Origin: Enchytraeus crypticus
Lineage: Eukaryota; Annelida; Clitellata; Enchytraeida; Enchytraeidae
Direction of reading: 5' to 3'
Length of the DNA stretch: 64,000 bases
NCBI GenBank assembly: GCA_905160935.1
Contig: CAJHZI010000514.1
Coordinates: forward strand, 2,129,501 to 2,193,500
This document shows, one piece after another, positions 1 to 10,975 of the stretch (its first letter is position 1; the number at the start of each line of letters is the position of its first letter). Position numbers and translations under genes: made by a program. The notes below the pieces were generated by a model. It searched no databases. It was not told where the DNA came from and worked only from the letters and a program-made list of their open reading frames with translations.

Positions 1-297
1 AGTACTGTCTACAGTACTATCTACAGTACTATCTACAGTACTGTCTACAGTACTATCTACAGTACTATCTAAAGTACTATCTACAGTACTATCTACAGTA
101 CTGTCTACAGTACTGTCTACAGTACTATCTACAGTGCTATCTACAGTACTATCTACAGTACTGTCTTTGGTACTATCTACAGTACTATCTACAATACTAT
201 CTACAGTACTATCTACAGTACTGTCTACAGTACTGTCTACAGTACTATCTACAGTACTGTCTTCAGTACTATCTACAGTACTGTCTACAGTACTATC
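1..297. repeat. 12-bp minisatellite (AGTACTRTCTAC)n
   Basis: About 24 head-to-tail copies of a 12-bp unit AGTACT(A/G)TCTAC run from the window edge to about 297, so the array probably continues to the left. The unit contains the palindrome AGTACT. Variants (AAAGTACT, TTTGGTACT, ACAATACT) are scattered. Because 12 is a multiple of 3 it gives a repetitive open frame (Leu-Ser-Thr-Val), which I take as an artefact. Confidence 0.95.
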
Positions 298-704
298 AAA
301 GTCTTTCCTTATCGTCCAGAGAAATAAGACATTAATACCACCCGTTTATAGCAATTTCCATTAGCAGGTGGAAGCTAAAGATTGCTATTCTAGAATAGCT
401 ATAATGCTTAATATTTAACTTAATGTTTAATATTTATCAAGCATTAATGGAATTAAGTTAATTAAATAATTTTCATCTTATAAACTTTAATTGAATTTTA
501 TGTCTATTCTTATATGTTTGTTTTTTGTGATAGCAAGTTATTTTTTGAAGTTCAGGGATATAACCATCATGTTCATCAATCAAATATTAAAAAACGTGCA
601 AAGATATCGATTGCTTAGTTTCAAGTTGTCCGGAACCAAATATAGAGAGGCAATAGCTCTACTTTCAGTTATTGTTTATAATATGTTAGTGCAAAGCCAC
701 TCAC
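298..704. other. AT-rich stretch, nothing recognised
   Basis: Non-repetitive AT-rich DNA between the edge minisatellite and the first candidate minus-strand exon. No coding exon, tRNA-like or repeat-family match was seen. Confidence 0.5.
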
Positions 705-783
705 ATATCCAGATAATACGGTAATCCCCTTGTTGGTCTTGTACCAGTCATAAATCCTATCCAAAAACTCTGTTTCAGAACTG
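705..783 (-). CDS. Candidate exon (downstream) of the minus-strand gene
   Basis: Minus-strand exon of 26 codons plus one base. The acceptor is TTGCAGCAG, a NAGNAG tandem acceptor, so two in-frame starts three bases apart are possible. The donor is a strong GTGAGT. The peptide includes EFLDRIYDWYKTNKGITVL. The incoming phase 2 matches the donor phase of the exon at 4343-4440. Confidence 0.42.
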
Positions 784-2737
784 CTGCAATATTTAAACAA
801 TTGTTTTGTCCATGACAACACATAAATGCAAGTGAATAGCAAGTGTTTAGAGTAAATAATATTAAGGCAGGAAACATAGCAAGTAACAACAAGTACAACG
901 CCATTATAATCTTACAAAAATACAATCTACTTTGATATACGATAATTTACATACAAAATACCAAATATGATTATTGTGCGTTATGTTAAATACACTATGT
1001 GCATATTATGAAATAAATACCATACAACAGTAATTTATTCCTATAAACTACATGTTAATAAAAGCTTAAAAACGCTCAATCATATGTTCTGATGAAAGTC
1101 AAAAGCATACGTGATTGATAAAACTCTCCTTAGTAAATCATGGATCAATTTCTCAAGTAATTGAAATATTAGAGCAGTTTAATACTCGTTAAACATAGGG
1201 ATCCATCTCCAGAAAGCTTTGAAGCCCAATTGAAAGAGAATGTGAGTGTAATTAGTTGCCTAAATAATTATCCATAAGCTACCTACGCAGTGGCTTATAC
1301 TGTGATAAAACCTTGCAAACAATGATTCGAAAACCTTGAGGGAAAGCCTTGTAAAAAAGAACAATGGTAGACCATTGTTAGGTAATGAATTGTCAGAGAG
1401 TCTGGAGTTTGAGCGACCAATTATTCTAAAACACAGAAATCATCACCACGTGGCTACAAGTCTCTTCACTGTCATATCTGCGTCAAAAGTCTCTTACGAA
1501 CACATGCAGTTGTCGGTAGGTTCAATTCTAAATTTTCTCGAACCTACTCGGGTAAGTTCGCACGCAGTAGCATCGGACCTCTTCAGACAGTACTAATACC
1601 GAAAAAAGTATTTAGACAATGTATGTAAAAGGTCAATCGTAATACCAGTTGATTTCCTGAAGTAGATTCACTAATGTGCAGTAGAATATAGTGTTTTGGT
1701 GAAGTATTTCACTACAATACAAATATATGACAATCAAAAAATGGATGAGATTAAATAATTATCGTTTCAAGTTCATATCAAAATTGTTTACATATGAATA
1801 ATAACCATTAAGTACAAAACATGAATATAATAAAAGAAAATATCATCAAATAAAATTAATAAATACAATAAAAATTACTTCTAAATTATTCAAAATAGAA
1901 TTAATCATAAAATATTGTAGAATTTATTTTTTTTAAATTTCTCCCAAAGTTGACAACATTCACTTTATCATCAGAGATATTTTGAAGTCTAATCACGATG
2001 ACTCTCTATCTCTCACACTCTCTCTCTCTCTCTCTCTCTCTGTTTCTCTTCTCTCTCTCTCTCTTCTCTCACTCTATATTTCTCTCTCGCGCTCTCTCTC
2101 CCGTTCTCTTTCTCGTTCTCTTTCTCGTTCTCTCTCTCGCTCTCTTTCGCTCTCTCTCTCTATCTTAACACACACAAAATAAACACACAGAAAGAACCCG
2201 CATACATAGGTCATAGGTCGGGATCAGAATCAGAATTAATTCAAAACCACAGAGAAGATTCAACTACAGTAACTACACGTACATACAGAACAGAGATGCA
2301 ACTTATGATGGCTAAAGCACAGACAGCGAAAGCAACCAGACAGTGATACACAGGTACAATCATTCTCAACAATACCTTCATTAGTCATACGGATTTGTTT
2401 CTTCACTCAACATTAGAATGTACTGTACTGTATAAATTAATAATTTTAGCACTTATTACGACTGATGAATTTTATTCGTCATCATCATCATCTTCTTCTT
2501 CTTCCCATACATCCCAGTTTAGAGTCGTGATACGAATAGAGAAAGAGAACTACATGTTTAGTTCAAAAAGCAATCAAATATGCAATAACACACACTAGGC
2601 CGTCAAAGAGGTTGCAAAAATCTATCTAGTTGAACAACCATCCTGCATACATTAAAATACAAAATAAAAAAGAATATTCAAACTAAAAATGAATAAAGAA
2701 AATCATATATATCAACTCAAAGAATAGACGCAATGTG

Positions 2738-2786
<49 letters not shown>

Positions 2787-5334
2787 GTGCATATACATTC
2801 GCACGTATTTATTGCCTAATCTGACGAATCTAAAAGAAAGAAGCACGACAAACAAAAGAGATATGGGATTTAAAGTCAAGGTTTTCATCAAATATGACTC
2901 CATGGTTTTTGGCGGTTCGAGAAGGTGAAAGAGCAAGATTTTGGAAATTAACAGAGTTATTTGTAATTTTACTTCTTTGCAAAGGAGTGTCAATTAAAAG
3001 GTATTCAGTATCGGAGGGATTAACAGCAAGACAATAGGCACCAAACCAGGAATAAACCTGATCTAGAATGGATGAGAGATGAGTTATTTTTTGATCGGAA
3101 TCAGGATTAGAAGAGGAAATATATAGGTGTGTGTCGTCTGTATAGAAGTGAACATTGATGGAGGACTGAGCCATCAGGTAGCTAAGAGCAGTGATATATA
3201 AAGAGAAGAGCAATGGATCTAATATTGAACCCTGAGGAACACCGCTTAGGAGGGGTAGTTCAGAAGAGCGATTTTGACCAATAACGACCGATTGTGTACG
3301 ACATGAGAGATATGATGTGAGAAGGGAAAAAGCAGAATCGGAAATGCCAAAACAAGATTTAAGCCTATTTGTTAGAATGCAATGGTCAATTGTATCGTAG
3401 GCAGCAGGGAGATCTAGAAGAACCAAGGCAGAAACCTGTTTACTACTCAAGGCCAAGCTAAGATCATTATGTATACGAAGAAGAGCAGTTTCAGTAGAAT
3501 GGAGTTTTCTATAGGCAGATTAATGATGGGAGAGATAAGGGAAAAAATCAAGATGAGTGCATAAACGGGTATAAATTACCTTTTCAAAAAGTTTAGAGAT
3601 GAAGTTAAGATTGGAAGAGAAGAAAATTAAGATTGGAAGAGATAAAGTTAAGATTGGAAGGGATGAAGTTAAGATTTAATTATTATTAAGATTCTTATAA
3701 CAATAATAAGCAATACAACACTATTTATACTGTTCAATTCTAAATTAGAAAATTTGAGAATTCTTGAAAGTAGAAAACTCATTACTTTTCAATCTTCTTC
3801 TTCAGTGCACTGCCAAGTGGCAGGTTCAAGGTACATATTCATACTCAAAGTCTGCTTTCTAGCTCCATAAGAGCACTCCTTAGATCAACAAGTTAATCCC
3901 TTCACAAAGTCTATGCCTTATGTAGCCTATAGCTTAGGAAAATTATGGCTTTTGAGGTGGTTTCCCATTGCCTTCCTCAGTTAAATGGATTAATTACCAT
4001 TAATCCTGGGGGAAATTATTTCATGGTGAAGTGGATCCCTTCTAGCCATTCTCAGCTCCTGCCTTAGTCGCCTCTTACGTACACGCAGCAGATTGTTTGC
4101 GGTTGCCCTATTCTACAGTGGTCCAACCACACCAGACCACAACATTTAATCAATTACAAGTAATAATTGAACCCTTATTAATCTAAACGGCATACTTTGG
4201 AAACATTTAGATAACTACGATAAGTTTCTGAAGAGGTCAATAGTCAAGTTCTAATCAGAAACAAATATGTTAGGTAGAAATTAGGTAGAAGATAATAGCA
4301 GACGCGTTGACAGAATCTAAAACATATTGTTCATTAACTTACCTATGAAATTTATCCAAAGAAAGACGAGATAAGATAATATCTCTGTGATGTTTTGCTG
4401 CCGCAGCAAACATTTCCTGAAACTTGGCACTTGCTTTGTACTGTAAAAATCAAAATCAATATGATACTTACAATTAATAACTAAAACTCAAGAGGATACA
4501 GCTGAGATTATTTATTGTTCATATCTATCTCAAAATCAAGATAGCGATTGGTAATAAGCACAGAAATTCCTGATTTACAGTCAGGATCGAAAGGATATAA
4601 TGCTAGGAATACACGTAAATACTTAATAGCAATTGAATCTCTTGCATAACGTTTTCTCAAATCTTAGATAGGTCTATTTTAAAGTTAAATGCTATTAGAT
4701 ACTTTTTAAACACAAATCAATATAATGCTTCAACCAAACTAAGCATATCATAGAAGCACTAAAATACCTTTTATTTCAAAGTGTTTTGACAAAAGTAGGC
4801 AAATTTAATTAGACAGACTTGTCTTCACTCTAAAATATTAATCTTTGTCTCTCTCAATCTCTCTTTATACAACATCAGTCAAATGGAATGTCAAAAGTAT
4901 ATATTCTTACTCTCTGTCAGCCAATTACGAGCTCTTTCTAGAACATTCATTCACCACTTGGTTCATTCCTTCACAAAGCTTTTTCTCAAATACCGACCAA
5001 ATAATAAAACGTCCATCACATCAAGTAACATTTTTCCAGGCTAAAAGATATCTCTAGATGCAGAAAAGGCTTTAGAAACCGAATCGGTGATATGTAAATG
5101 CCACATAACGGTACGGTCATTAAATTGAGCAAAATGCTAGCTGTACGATTAAATATTACATTGAATCTTTTCAATGACATAACATGAGATAGATGACTGT
5201 ATGACCTGAGCCCACGTAAGATCAGTTAGGTAATCTGGCTGCAGATCAGTAGTTTCAGTAGAAGCAGGTTTCAAATCTGGTGCTCGCTTCTTTGAAACTC
5301 TTTGGAGGCAGGAAACTGACGCTAACTTGACCAT
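705..5334 (-). CDS. Candidate unrecognised minus-strand gene, three phase-compatible exons (partial)
   Basis: Read on the minus strand, three open segments with GT-AG borders fit one another in phase. They are a 5' segment ending at 5206 (phase 0), a 98-bp exon 4440 to 4343 (phase 0 in, phase 2 out) and a 79-bp exon 783 to 705 (phase 2 in, phase 0 out). The joined peptide contains LTDLTWAQ, then YKASAKFQEMFAAAAKHHRD, then SETEFLDRIYDWYKTNKG, which reads like a charged helical protein. I do not recognise the family. The gene would continue beyond the left edge. The intron 784-4342 contains a CR1/L2-like LINE and a SINE-like element. Evidence is splice sites plus reading frame only. Confidence 0.42.
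1336..1596 (+). other. Unrecognised open frame, possibly a transposase remnant
   Basis: An 86-codon ATG-to-stop frame. Its start (VKKNNGRPLLGNELSES) faintly recalls the K-R-G-R-P-L-L-L-G motif seen in some DNA-transposon-associated proteins, but the rest is unfamiliar. There is no splice context and the flanks are AT-rich. It is reported only as a lead. Confidence 0.15.
1996..2163. repeat. (CT)n microsatellite
   Basis: A long impure CT tract with TTCTC and TCTCG interruptions. It encodes an artefactual Ser/Leu/Arg frame. Confidence 0.95.
2475..2560 (+). repeat. Short dispersed repeat led by (TCA)n/(TTC)n
   Basis: A TCA/TTC microsatellite is followed by CCCAGTTTAGAGTCGTGATACG. A related arrangement (TCA tract, then AGGTTAGCTAGGGTCGGGATGCG) occurs at 32098-32210, so this looks like the tail of a dispersed element. 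Confidence 0.35.
2740..2783. repeat. (AT)n microsatellite
   Basis: Uninterrupted AT dinucleotides next to the 3' end of the LINE fragment at 2830-3605. Confidence 0.95.
2830..3605 (-). mobile_element. CR1/L2-like LINE fragment, reverse transcriptase domain
   Basis: On the minus strand the frame reads FEKVIYTRL, SAYRKLHSTETALL, LDLPAAYDTIDH (RT box with catalytic D), SGVPQGSILDPLLF and YTDDTHLY (degenerate YADD box), then the thumb-region HGVIFDENLDFKSHI. This order is typical of the CR1/L2 type of non-LTR retrotransposon. An in-frame stop before SAYRK, YTDD in place of YADD, and loss of the 5' (endonuclease) and 3' parts show it is dead. It lies in the long intron of the candidate minus-strand gene. 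Confidence 0.85.
3597..3680. repeat. Short tandem repeat, unit about 21-24 bp
   Basis: About four imperfect copies of GATGAAGTTAAGATTGGAAGA abut the truncated 5' end of the LINE. Confidence 0.75.
3795..4145 (+). mobile_element. Dispersed repeat family B (SINE-like), about 350 bp
   Basis: Begins near CAGTGCACTGCCAAGTGGCAG and ends near GGTCCAACCACACCAGACCA. It contains CCATAAGAGCACTCCTTAG, TGGTTTCCCATTGCCTTCC, CTTAGTCGCCTCTTACG and GGTTGCCCTATTCTACAGTG. The same blocks recur at 23925-24190 and 35392-35755, and in inverted form at 15195-15440. No open frame, so it is probably non-autonomous. The first 20 bases resemble the 3' end of the RTE-like LINE family A, suggesting shared 3' recognition. 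Confidence 0.75.
4343..4440 (-). CDS. Candidate exon (middle) of the minus-strand gene
   Basis: The minus-strand acceptor is TTTTTACAG and the donor is GTAAGTTAATG, both strong. 98 bp gives 32 open codons plus AG (phase 0 in, 2 out). The peptide contains YKASAKFQEMFAAAAKHHRD and ILSRLSLDKFH, amphipathic and Ala-rich. It is the best supported of the three candidate exons because both borders are near-consensus. No homologue was recognised. Confidence 0.5.
5206..5334 (-). CDS. Candidate 5' exon of the minus-strand gene
   Basis: Minus-strand frame from an ATG at 5334. A phase-0 donor CAG|GTCATA at 5206 fits the next exon. The encoded part includes KPASTETTDLQPDYLTDLTW. The first about 27 bases resemble the tail of SINE family C, so the true start may be an acceptor inside the open frame rather than this ATG. 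An alternative reading ignores the donor and runs on to a stop at 5149. Confidence 0.3.
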
Positions 5335-5499
5335 AACAAATTCTTAATGGATTTAATACATCTTACTATAATACTATTTACATAGAGTGTATACTGAATA
5401 TTAGCATTTGGCATATTTGCAGAGATAACTGGCACATTTGCAGTGTAATATTTGCAGAGAACATACCTTGCAAGTTTGCAATAGTTTTAGTCCATGCAT

Positions 5500-5800
5500 C
5501 AGAGCCCTTAGATCTGTTTCAAGTAGCTTACTTTCTCCTGCCATTGAAAAAATTATTTATTTTGAATTACCAAAATCCCACTACTGTTACCATATTGATT
5601 TCATCCCTCTGCCAAAAGTAAACGAGGTTACTGACTTCGAGGTGGTATTTGTACCAAATCTTTCTTTTTCCTCACATGTTAAGAAAATATTTAATAATGC
5701 TAGAAAACTATTCTTCAACTACAATAAACTGCTTCAAATAAAAAAGACAAATAATCATCTACTATTTAAAGATTTAAAAAATATCAGAAAGATAGAATAA
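5500..5800 (+). mobile_element. LINE reverse-transcriptase thumb remnant
   Basis: The frame includes VTDFEVVFVPNLSFSSHVKK followed by IFNNARKLFFNYNKLLQI. It matches the post-YADD thumb region of CR1/jockey/I-type reverse transcriptases (usual pattern KDLGVxFDxxLSFSxHI). Truncated at both ends. Confidence 0.7.
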
Positions 5801-5811
5801 ATAACATACAT

Positions 5812-6062
5812 TATAGGAATGTCTGAAATGATCAACCATGTTGATATCTATCACTTTTAATGCCACATTTTCAGACTGTTATGCAATTTAGTCCATTTCC
5901 CATGCAACCAGTCCTGTGAATGTCCGAGATTTTACTCTCAGATCAGAGCAGCCAGGCAATCGAGCCCACAAGAGTTCAGTTCATCTCAGGATCTGTCATT
6001 TTATTCTTCTTGACGTTACCTTAAGCCTGTAAATACTGCGGTAATGAAACATTCCACAAACA
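5812..6062 (-). mobile_element. tRNA-derived SINE family D
   Basis: Old copy of the family best seen at 27369-27612. On the minus strand the degenerate A-box side lies near 6045, and the B box (from CAATCGAGCCCACAAG) lies near 5965. The shared body includes GATCAACCATGTTGATATC, AATGTCCGAGATTTTACTC and TTCATCTCAGGATCTGTCA. Confidence 0.85.
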
Positions 6063-6784
6063 AGAATGCTTTGATACAAAATTCATGTCTACCATTACTA
6101 TCACCTGAAGCTCTGGTTGCCATATCAGAAAGCTGAAATTCATTTAACCAAATGCCTAAAGGGTTTGAATGATCTTCCTGCCTTCTGAGACTTAAAAACT
6201 TGGCTCTGAGTAACTGAAACTATGTAGACTGATTTGAATACTTACTTAAAAAAATTAAACAATTTTATAAATTTGCCGGCTGCTGAATTGTTTATACCTA
6301 AAACAGAGATGACAAGAAATAACGTTTTTAATATTTCTGTAAATCGTTTTAAAAATAATGCAGAATGTTATCACTTTAAACATAGATAAATAAACTGTTA
6401 AACGCATGGAACTTCTTGCCTAATAATACCTTCAAGGCATAATCCATTGAAACATTTTAGAAAGGTCTACGTGAGGCTGACCTGAGAAAGATTTTGATAA
6501 ATAATTATTATCTGTAATAATTCTGTCTACTAGTAACTACACTGATGCTTTGGTTTGTATTTTAACAATATCTCTCTTAAAATTCGGCTTTAGTTATTTT
6601 AAACATTTCATATCAAATGTACGTTAAACTTGTCACTTTAAATAACTTAAATACGGAATATGTTAAGTGCTCCATCGTTTCATTCATTATGGTGTATTTT
6701 TGTTATCGCAGCCATCCTTGTACATGCTTGGCAGTGCTAGCTTGTATGATATGATAAACTTAAATAAGTATGTTTTTTAGAATG
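6063..6784. other. AT-rich intergenic stretch, nothing recognised
   Basis: No coding exon, RNA gene or repeat-family match seen. Confidence 0.4.
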
Positions 6785-6785
6785 T

Positions 6786-7021
6786 GTTAATAGCGTAGGG
6801 GTAACGTCAAGAAGTTTTAAATGACAGATCCTGAGGTGAATTTAACCCTCGTTCAGCTGATCTCGGCTGGGATTCGAACAATAGTCAATTCTCGGACATT
6901 CACGGGACCGATTATAGGGAAAATGGTCTAAATTGCCTAACGGTTTAAACATGAGGTATTCAAAGTGAAAGATATCAGCATAGTTCATCATTTCACTATA
7001 ATGCGTGTTTACTTTTTACTT
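6786..7021 (+). mobile_element. tRNA-derived SINE family D, interrupted at its 3' part
   Basis: Plus-strand copy. A-box region TAGCGTAGGGGTAACG, a body with AAATGACAGATCCTGAGGTG, a B box in GGGATTCGAAC, then the tail ATTGCCTAACGGTTTAAACA and GTTCATCATTTCACTATAA. Its last about 93 bp (6929-7021) are repeated at 7917-8009 on the far side of a LINE fragment. Confidence 0.85.
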
Positions 7022-7481
7022 TCTTCTTCTTTTCTCTGCGTGACGTCACTTTGTGAACACCAGAGCAGCCTCTTTTACCTTCTGTCTCCACCGATACCGG
7101 TCCTGGGCAAGACATCACTCTGTGCTAGGTTATATTTAGTATCTATTTGTTCTATATCTTTATTATATTGTATAATTAAAGTATATTTATTTCCCATACC
7201 TAGTTTCATTTTATTATTTGTTATTCTATAATTTAGAGTCTTCCATACTGGAGTATTTTCATCCAATCTTAGCATATGTCCTATCCAACTGAGTCTTTTG
7301 AATTTTATTAATTCACTCCAAGGTTTTTCTTGTGTTCTGTCATATAGGTTCATATTGCTAATTATGTGTGGGTATTTTATATTTAATATGATTCTCAATA
7401 TTTTTCTTTGAAATATATCTATATTATTTTCCATGCTTTTAGTTATTATCCATAATTCACTATTATATACAAAGATAGGTT

Positions 7482-7539
<58 letters not shown>

Positions 7540-7916
7540 TTAATTCCTATTTTCAAGCTTAATTTTTTATTTCTTAGTTTAGATTTATATTTATTAAATG
7601 CCATCATTGTTAATTTTTCCTTTGATTTAAATATTTTTCTGATTCAAGCATACTACCTAATTATTTAGTATTTTGCATTGCGTATCATCTATTGTGTTTG
7701 GTATAATTATTTTCTCTGTTTTATCTTTATTTATCTGCAAATCTTTCCGTTTTAATCTATTTTCTACATATTCTATTAGTTCATCAGATTTGTTATTTCC
7801 AAAAATAATCCATCCTATATCATCGGCAAATTGCTGATCTATTGTTTCTATATCTATTTTCTCATTTTTGTTTTTATTCCAATATGTATGATCTTGTATT
7901 TCTGCTGGTATATTAT
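7022..7916 (-). mobile_element. LINE fragment (RT palm to C-terminus) inserted in SINE D
   Basis: Minus-strand frames give QQFADDIGWIIFGNN (catalytic FADD box, about 7800-7850), NRLKRKDLQINKDKTEKIII, then after an AT microsatellite KPIFVYNSELWIITKSMENN, DIFQRKILRIILNIKYPHI and FKRLSWIGHMLR. This is the end of a non-LTR reverse transcriptase with the RxxL-W-GHxLR C-terminal motif. The 5' part is missing. It lies exactly between two copies of SINE D sequence. Confidence 0.8.
7484..7535. repeat. (AT)n microsatellite
   Basis: AT tract inside the LINE fragment, splitting its reading frame. Confidence 0.95.
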
Positions 7917-8009
7917 TATTAAATTGCCTAACGGTTTAAACATGAGGTATTCAAAGTGAAAGATATCAGCATAGTTGATCATTTCACTATAACGCGTGTT
8001 TACTGTTTA
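7917..8009 (+). repeat. Direct repeat copy of the SINE D tail (about 93 bp)
   Basis: Matches 6929-7021 with about three mismatches (GATCAT for CATCAT, AACGCG for AATGCG, CTGTTTAC for CTTTTTAC). Either an unusually long target-site duplication or a local duplication. Confidence 0.85.
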
Positions 8010-9240
8010 CTTTATATAAATTACAGCAAATCTGTTGTCATAGAAACTAGAGCACCTTGCTAGCTGCATCTGGTTTCATTTATGTTTTTACTGAACCTAA
8101 AGGAAGTTTCAAACGATTACTAGCCTACACAAATAATTTTCAATTTTCCTTAATTAAAAACACTTTTTCATTTCACATAATACAAAACTACACATTTCAA
8201 ATACACCCAGCACATGTGAAAATTAAAAGGGCATACAGGCCCGAAGACATGGGACTAAATAAATATAACAAAATTCAGCATCAAGTCATCACAAATTCTA
8301 GATTTTAGACGAGAATATCAAAATGTTGCAAAGTAATATTAAAAGTTAGATACTTGCAAAAATCAGTTTTATCTAAATTACAGTTCAAGTATGGTTGGTG
8401 ATTTTATACGAAATTTGTTACAAAGTATATGCACTGTGTTTTTTATAACTGATACCCTACGTTATTTTTACTAAAAAATCCCAAAGAGTTGACCGATGTT
8501 CTTGAAATTTATAGTACTTGACCAGTAGCCAATGCTACCAAACATAGAGAAATATCGTTTGAATATCGTTAAGAACGTGAAAGTTATAATTTTAGAAATA
8601 GAAGTGGGGTCAGATAATAAATTTCCAGTTCAGGATTACGTGCGTGTTACATGCAGCGTAAAAATTATCTCTATAAACCTTAATGAATTTGCTTTTCAAA
8701 CTTTTCAGTGGTTACAATATATTCAGTGGTTATAGCATAGATTGAATGCTATAACCACCGAATTTTTTTACCCCTTCCCAGGCTCCCTACCCCAAAGTCC
8801 TGGCGACGCGAGTGATACAGTGCAGCATGTATAGCCGACAGTTCTACCCCTCTGTGGAATTTCAATTGACCGTGGAATCTTGGGAAGTTTCAGATAATGA
8901 CGGACGTATGCTTACAATTATTGTGAAATAAATTATTGTATAATTTTTATATCAATACAGTATTTTCAGTAACTACTATATTATTGCTTTTTCAGTTCAG
9001 TATTCAATCAAATGCTATCAATTTGAAGACATTATTTAAAATAGTGCTTCAACTTCTGGGGGGCGAAGTCCTCCAGACCCCTACCAGGCCACCTTATTTC
9101 AGCTTCGCTTGATTTAGATTTTTCTGGTTCGTTAAACTGCCCTCCACTCGACTGCAGTGGTCTCTACATCAAATCCAACAGTACCCACAATTAACTTCCT
9201 TCGTGCATAACACTATCAGCAAATTTTTCGCGACAGCCTC
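8010..9240. other. Intergenic stretch with one inverted repeat
   Basis: No gene recognised. An inverted repeat lies at 8721-8738 / 8746-8763 (18-bp arms, one mismatch, 7-nt loop, arm ATTCAGTGGTTATAGCAT). A poly-C tract lies at 9243-9260. Confidence 0.6.
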
Positions 9241-9382
9241 TCCCCCCCCCCCCCCCCCCCCTACAACGATTCCTGCATCCGTTCCTGCATTTTACAATTG
9301 GTTTGCCTATTAAACTGACTGTCGTTTTGTGATTGTCAGTTGTTGATTAAGTTTAAAAGCAGCTCAGTACATACTCTAATGC

Positions 9383-9384
<2 letters not shown>

Positions 9385-9427
<43 letters not shown>
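9385..9427. repeat. (AT)n microsatellite
   Basis: Uninterrupted AT tract. Confidence 0.95.
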
Positions 9428-9430
<3 letters not shown>

Positions 9431-10226
9431 TATAGTATATTCAATATTTTATATAGTAAATATTTCAGAAAGATTTAGAAAGAAGATCTCTAGCGGGAGG
9501 GGTGGGAATGGAGAGATTAACTGAGCCCTTGCATAATTCATACAGGTCCAAGAAATTCTCCTGTACCTGAATGAGAATTCTATTGATCTCCGCTGTGATT
9601 TAGTGTAGATTAAAGAAGCATGGATTGGGCAAGAAAATGCATTGGCAATGTTTTACATTCTCCTACTGTAACACAAGTAGGCTTAATCTTGAAAATAGCT
9701 GCCTGCTACAATTGCTCGAACCTGCTGAGATACTGTTTTGCTTATAAGTTATACATGTAGCTCCGCTGCCCCAGTCTGTATAATATATCTGTATCCTAGT
9801 TGTTGGTGCCTTGTAGAAATTCAATTTACAGATACTACAGAAAGTAATGAACAGAAAGTGATACTTCGTTGAGTGGAGCTAAAAACTGACGCTACTGCTC
9901 GATTGTATCAGCAACCGAACTTAGATACCCAATGTAGTTCAACACTTGATGAGAAATTACGAAGTTGCAATTATAAAAATATGACTCCTCAACATGAAAC
10001 TAAAGAGATGAATTGGTTGCAAATATGACTTTTATATTTAATATATATTTCTATTTAATAATTATGCATGGGTCATTATTTATTGAAACGTTACAAGACT
10101 GAAACCACAGTTAGGGTCTAAATTTATTGTAAATATTTATGAAAACAACATCAACTACATTTTTTTATAGAATTGAAAACTGATCTAAACTAGATGTAGT
10201 TAAGAAAAGCAAATCTTGAAAAGAGC
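9428..10226. other. Intergenic stretch, nothing recognised
   Basis: No exon, RNA gene or repeat-family match seen. Confidence 0.4.
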
Positions 10227-10925
10227 CAGGAGCGAATCCACGAATTTGTTAAGGGGGGGGCCGACATTTTTTCTTGAGAGTGTACACATTTTTTACCTAC
10301 GCCACGCCTTCCTCGGGGCATGTGACGCAACCAGAAAAAATGCTGTGAGGGGGTGGGTGGTAGCTCAAAATGTTTTCACTTCTGAGTTCATCTAGTAGAG
10401 TGAGTGTATCTTACCCAGCCCCCCCCCCCCCCCACACACACATCACTCATGCCCGTACTAAAGTGAGAGGAAAACCTAAAATCTTACATTTGTTTTGGAA
10501 ACAAGTAGGTTAATTATTTAATCTCTAAAGAAACTCAGCGGATATGGACGAATTGCAAAAAGTACCCTAATTTTAGCGTAAGGGGTTGCTTAAGCCCCTC
10601 CCAGCCAAGGCTGCTTGCACCACTTATCCGGGACAGAGTTCACATTTTTACTTACACCCTTTTTTCCTCTTATACAATGGTTAAAGCGAAAATTGAGAAC
10701 TAGTGAAATCGTCAACATTTTTCGGGCCCCATTCATTTACAGGGCTCCTAGTATACGAAATATGGGCCCCTAGTCCCATATTTTAAAAATTTGACCTAGT
10801 GGAACTGAGTTCCCTCTCGTACCCCCCCCCCCACGCTAACCACAACCCTTACAAACATATTGACACCTAGAAATTGCCATAGAAACAATGAAAATATTGT
10901 TTAAAATTTTTATCGTTGGGCCTAA
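10227..10925 (+). mobile_element. hAT-type MITE family E, 3' end lost
   Basis: The 5' end CAGGAGCGAATCCACG is a mutated form of the CAGGGGCGGATCCAGG-type terminal repeat. The body shares CCCGTACTAAAGTGAG, TTTGTTTTGGAAA, CCTCCCAGCCAAGGCTG and TAGTATACGAAATATGGGCC with 12276-13002 (opposite orientation) and 38682-39300. No open frame. The right end stops near TTTTTATCGTTGGGCC. Confidence 0.8.
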
Positions 10926-10975
10926 TGAATTTGTATGAATTTATAATCCATATATGAATTTGAATCAATCATATT

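Noticed and set aside
134-364. Leu-Ser-Thr-Val repeat frame
   Set aside because: 12-bp minisatellite, a multiple of three.
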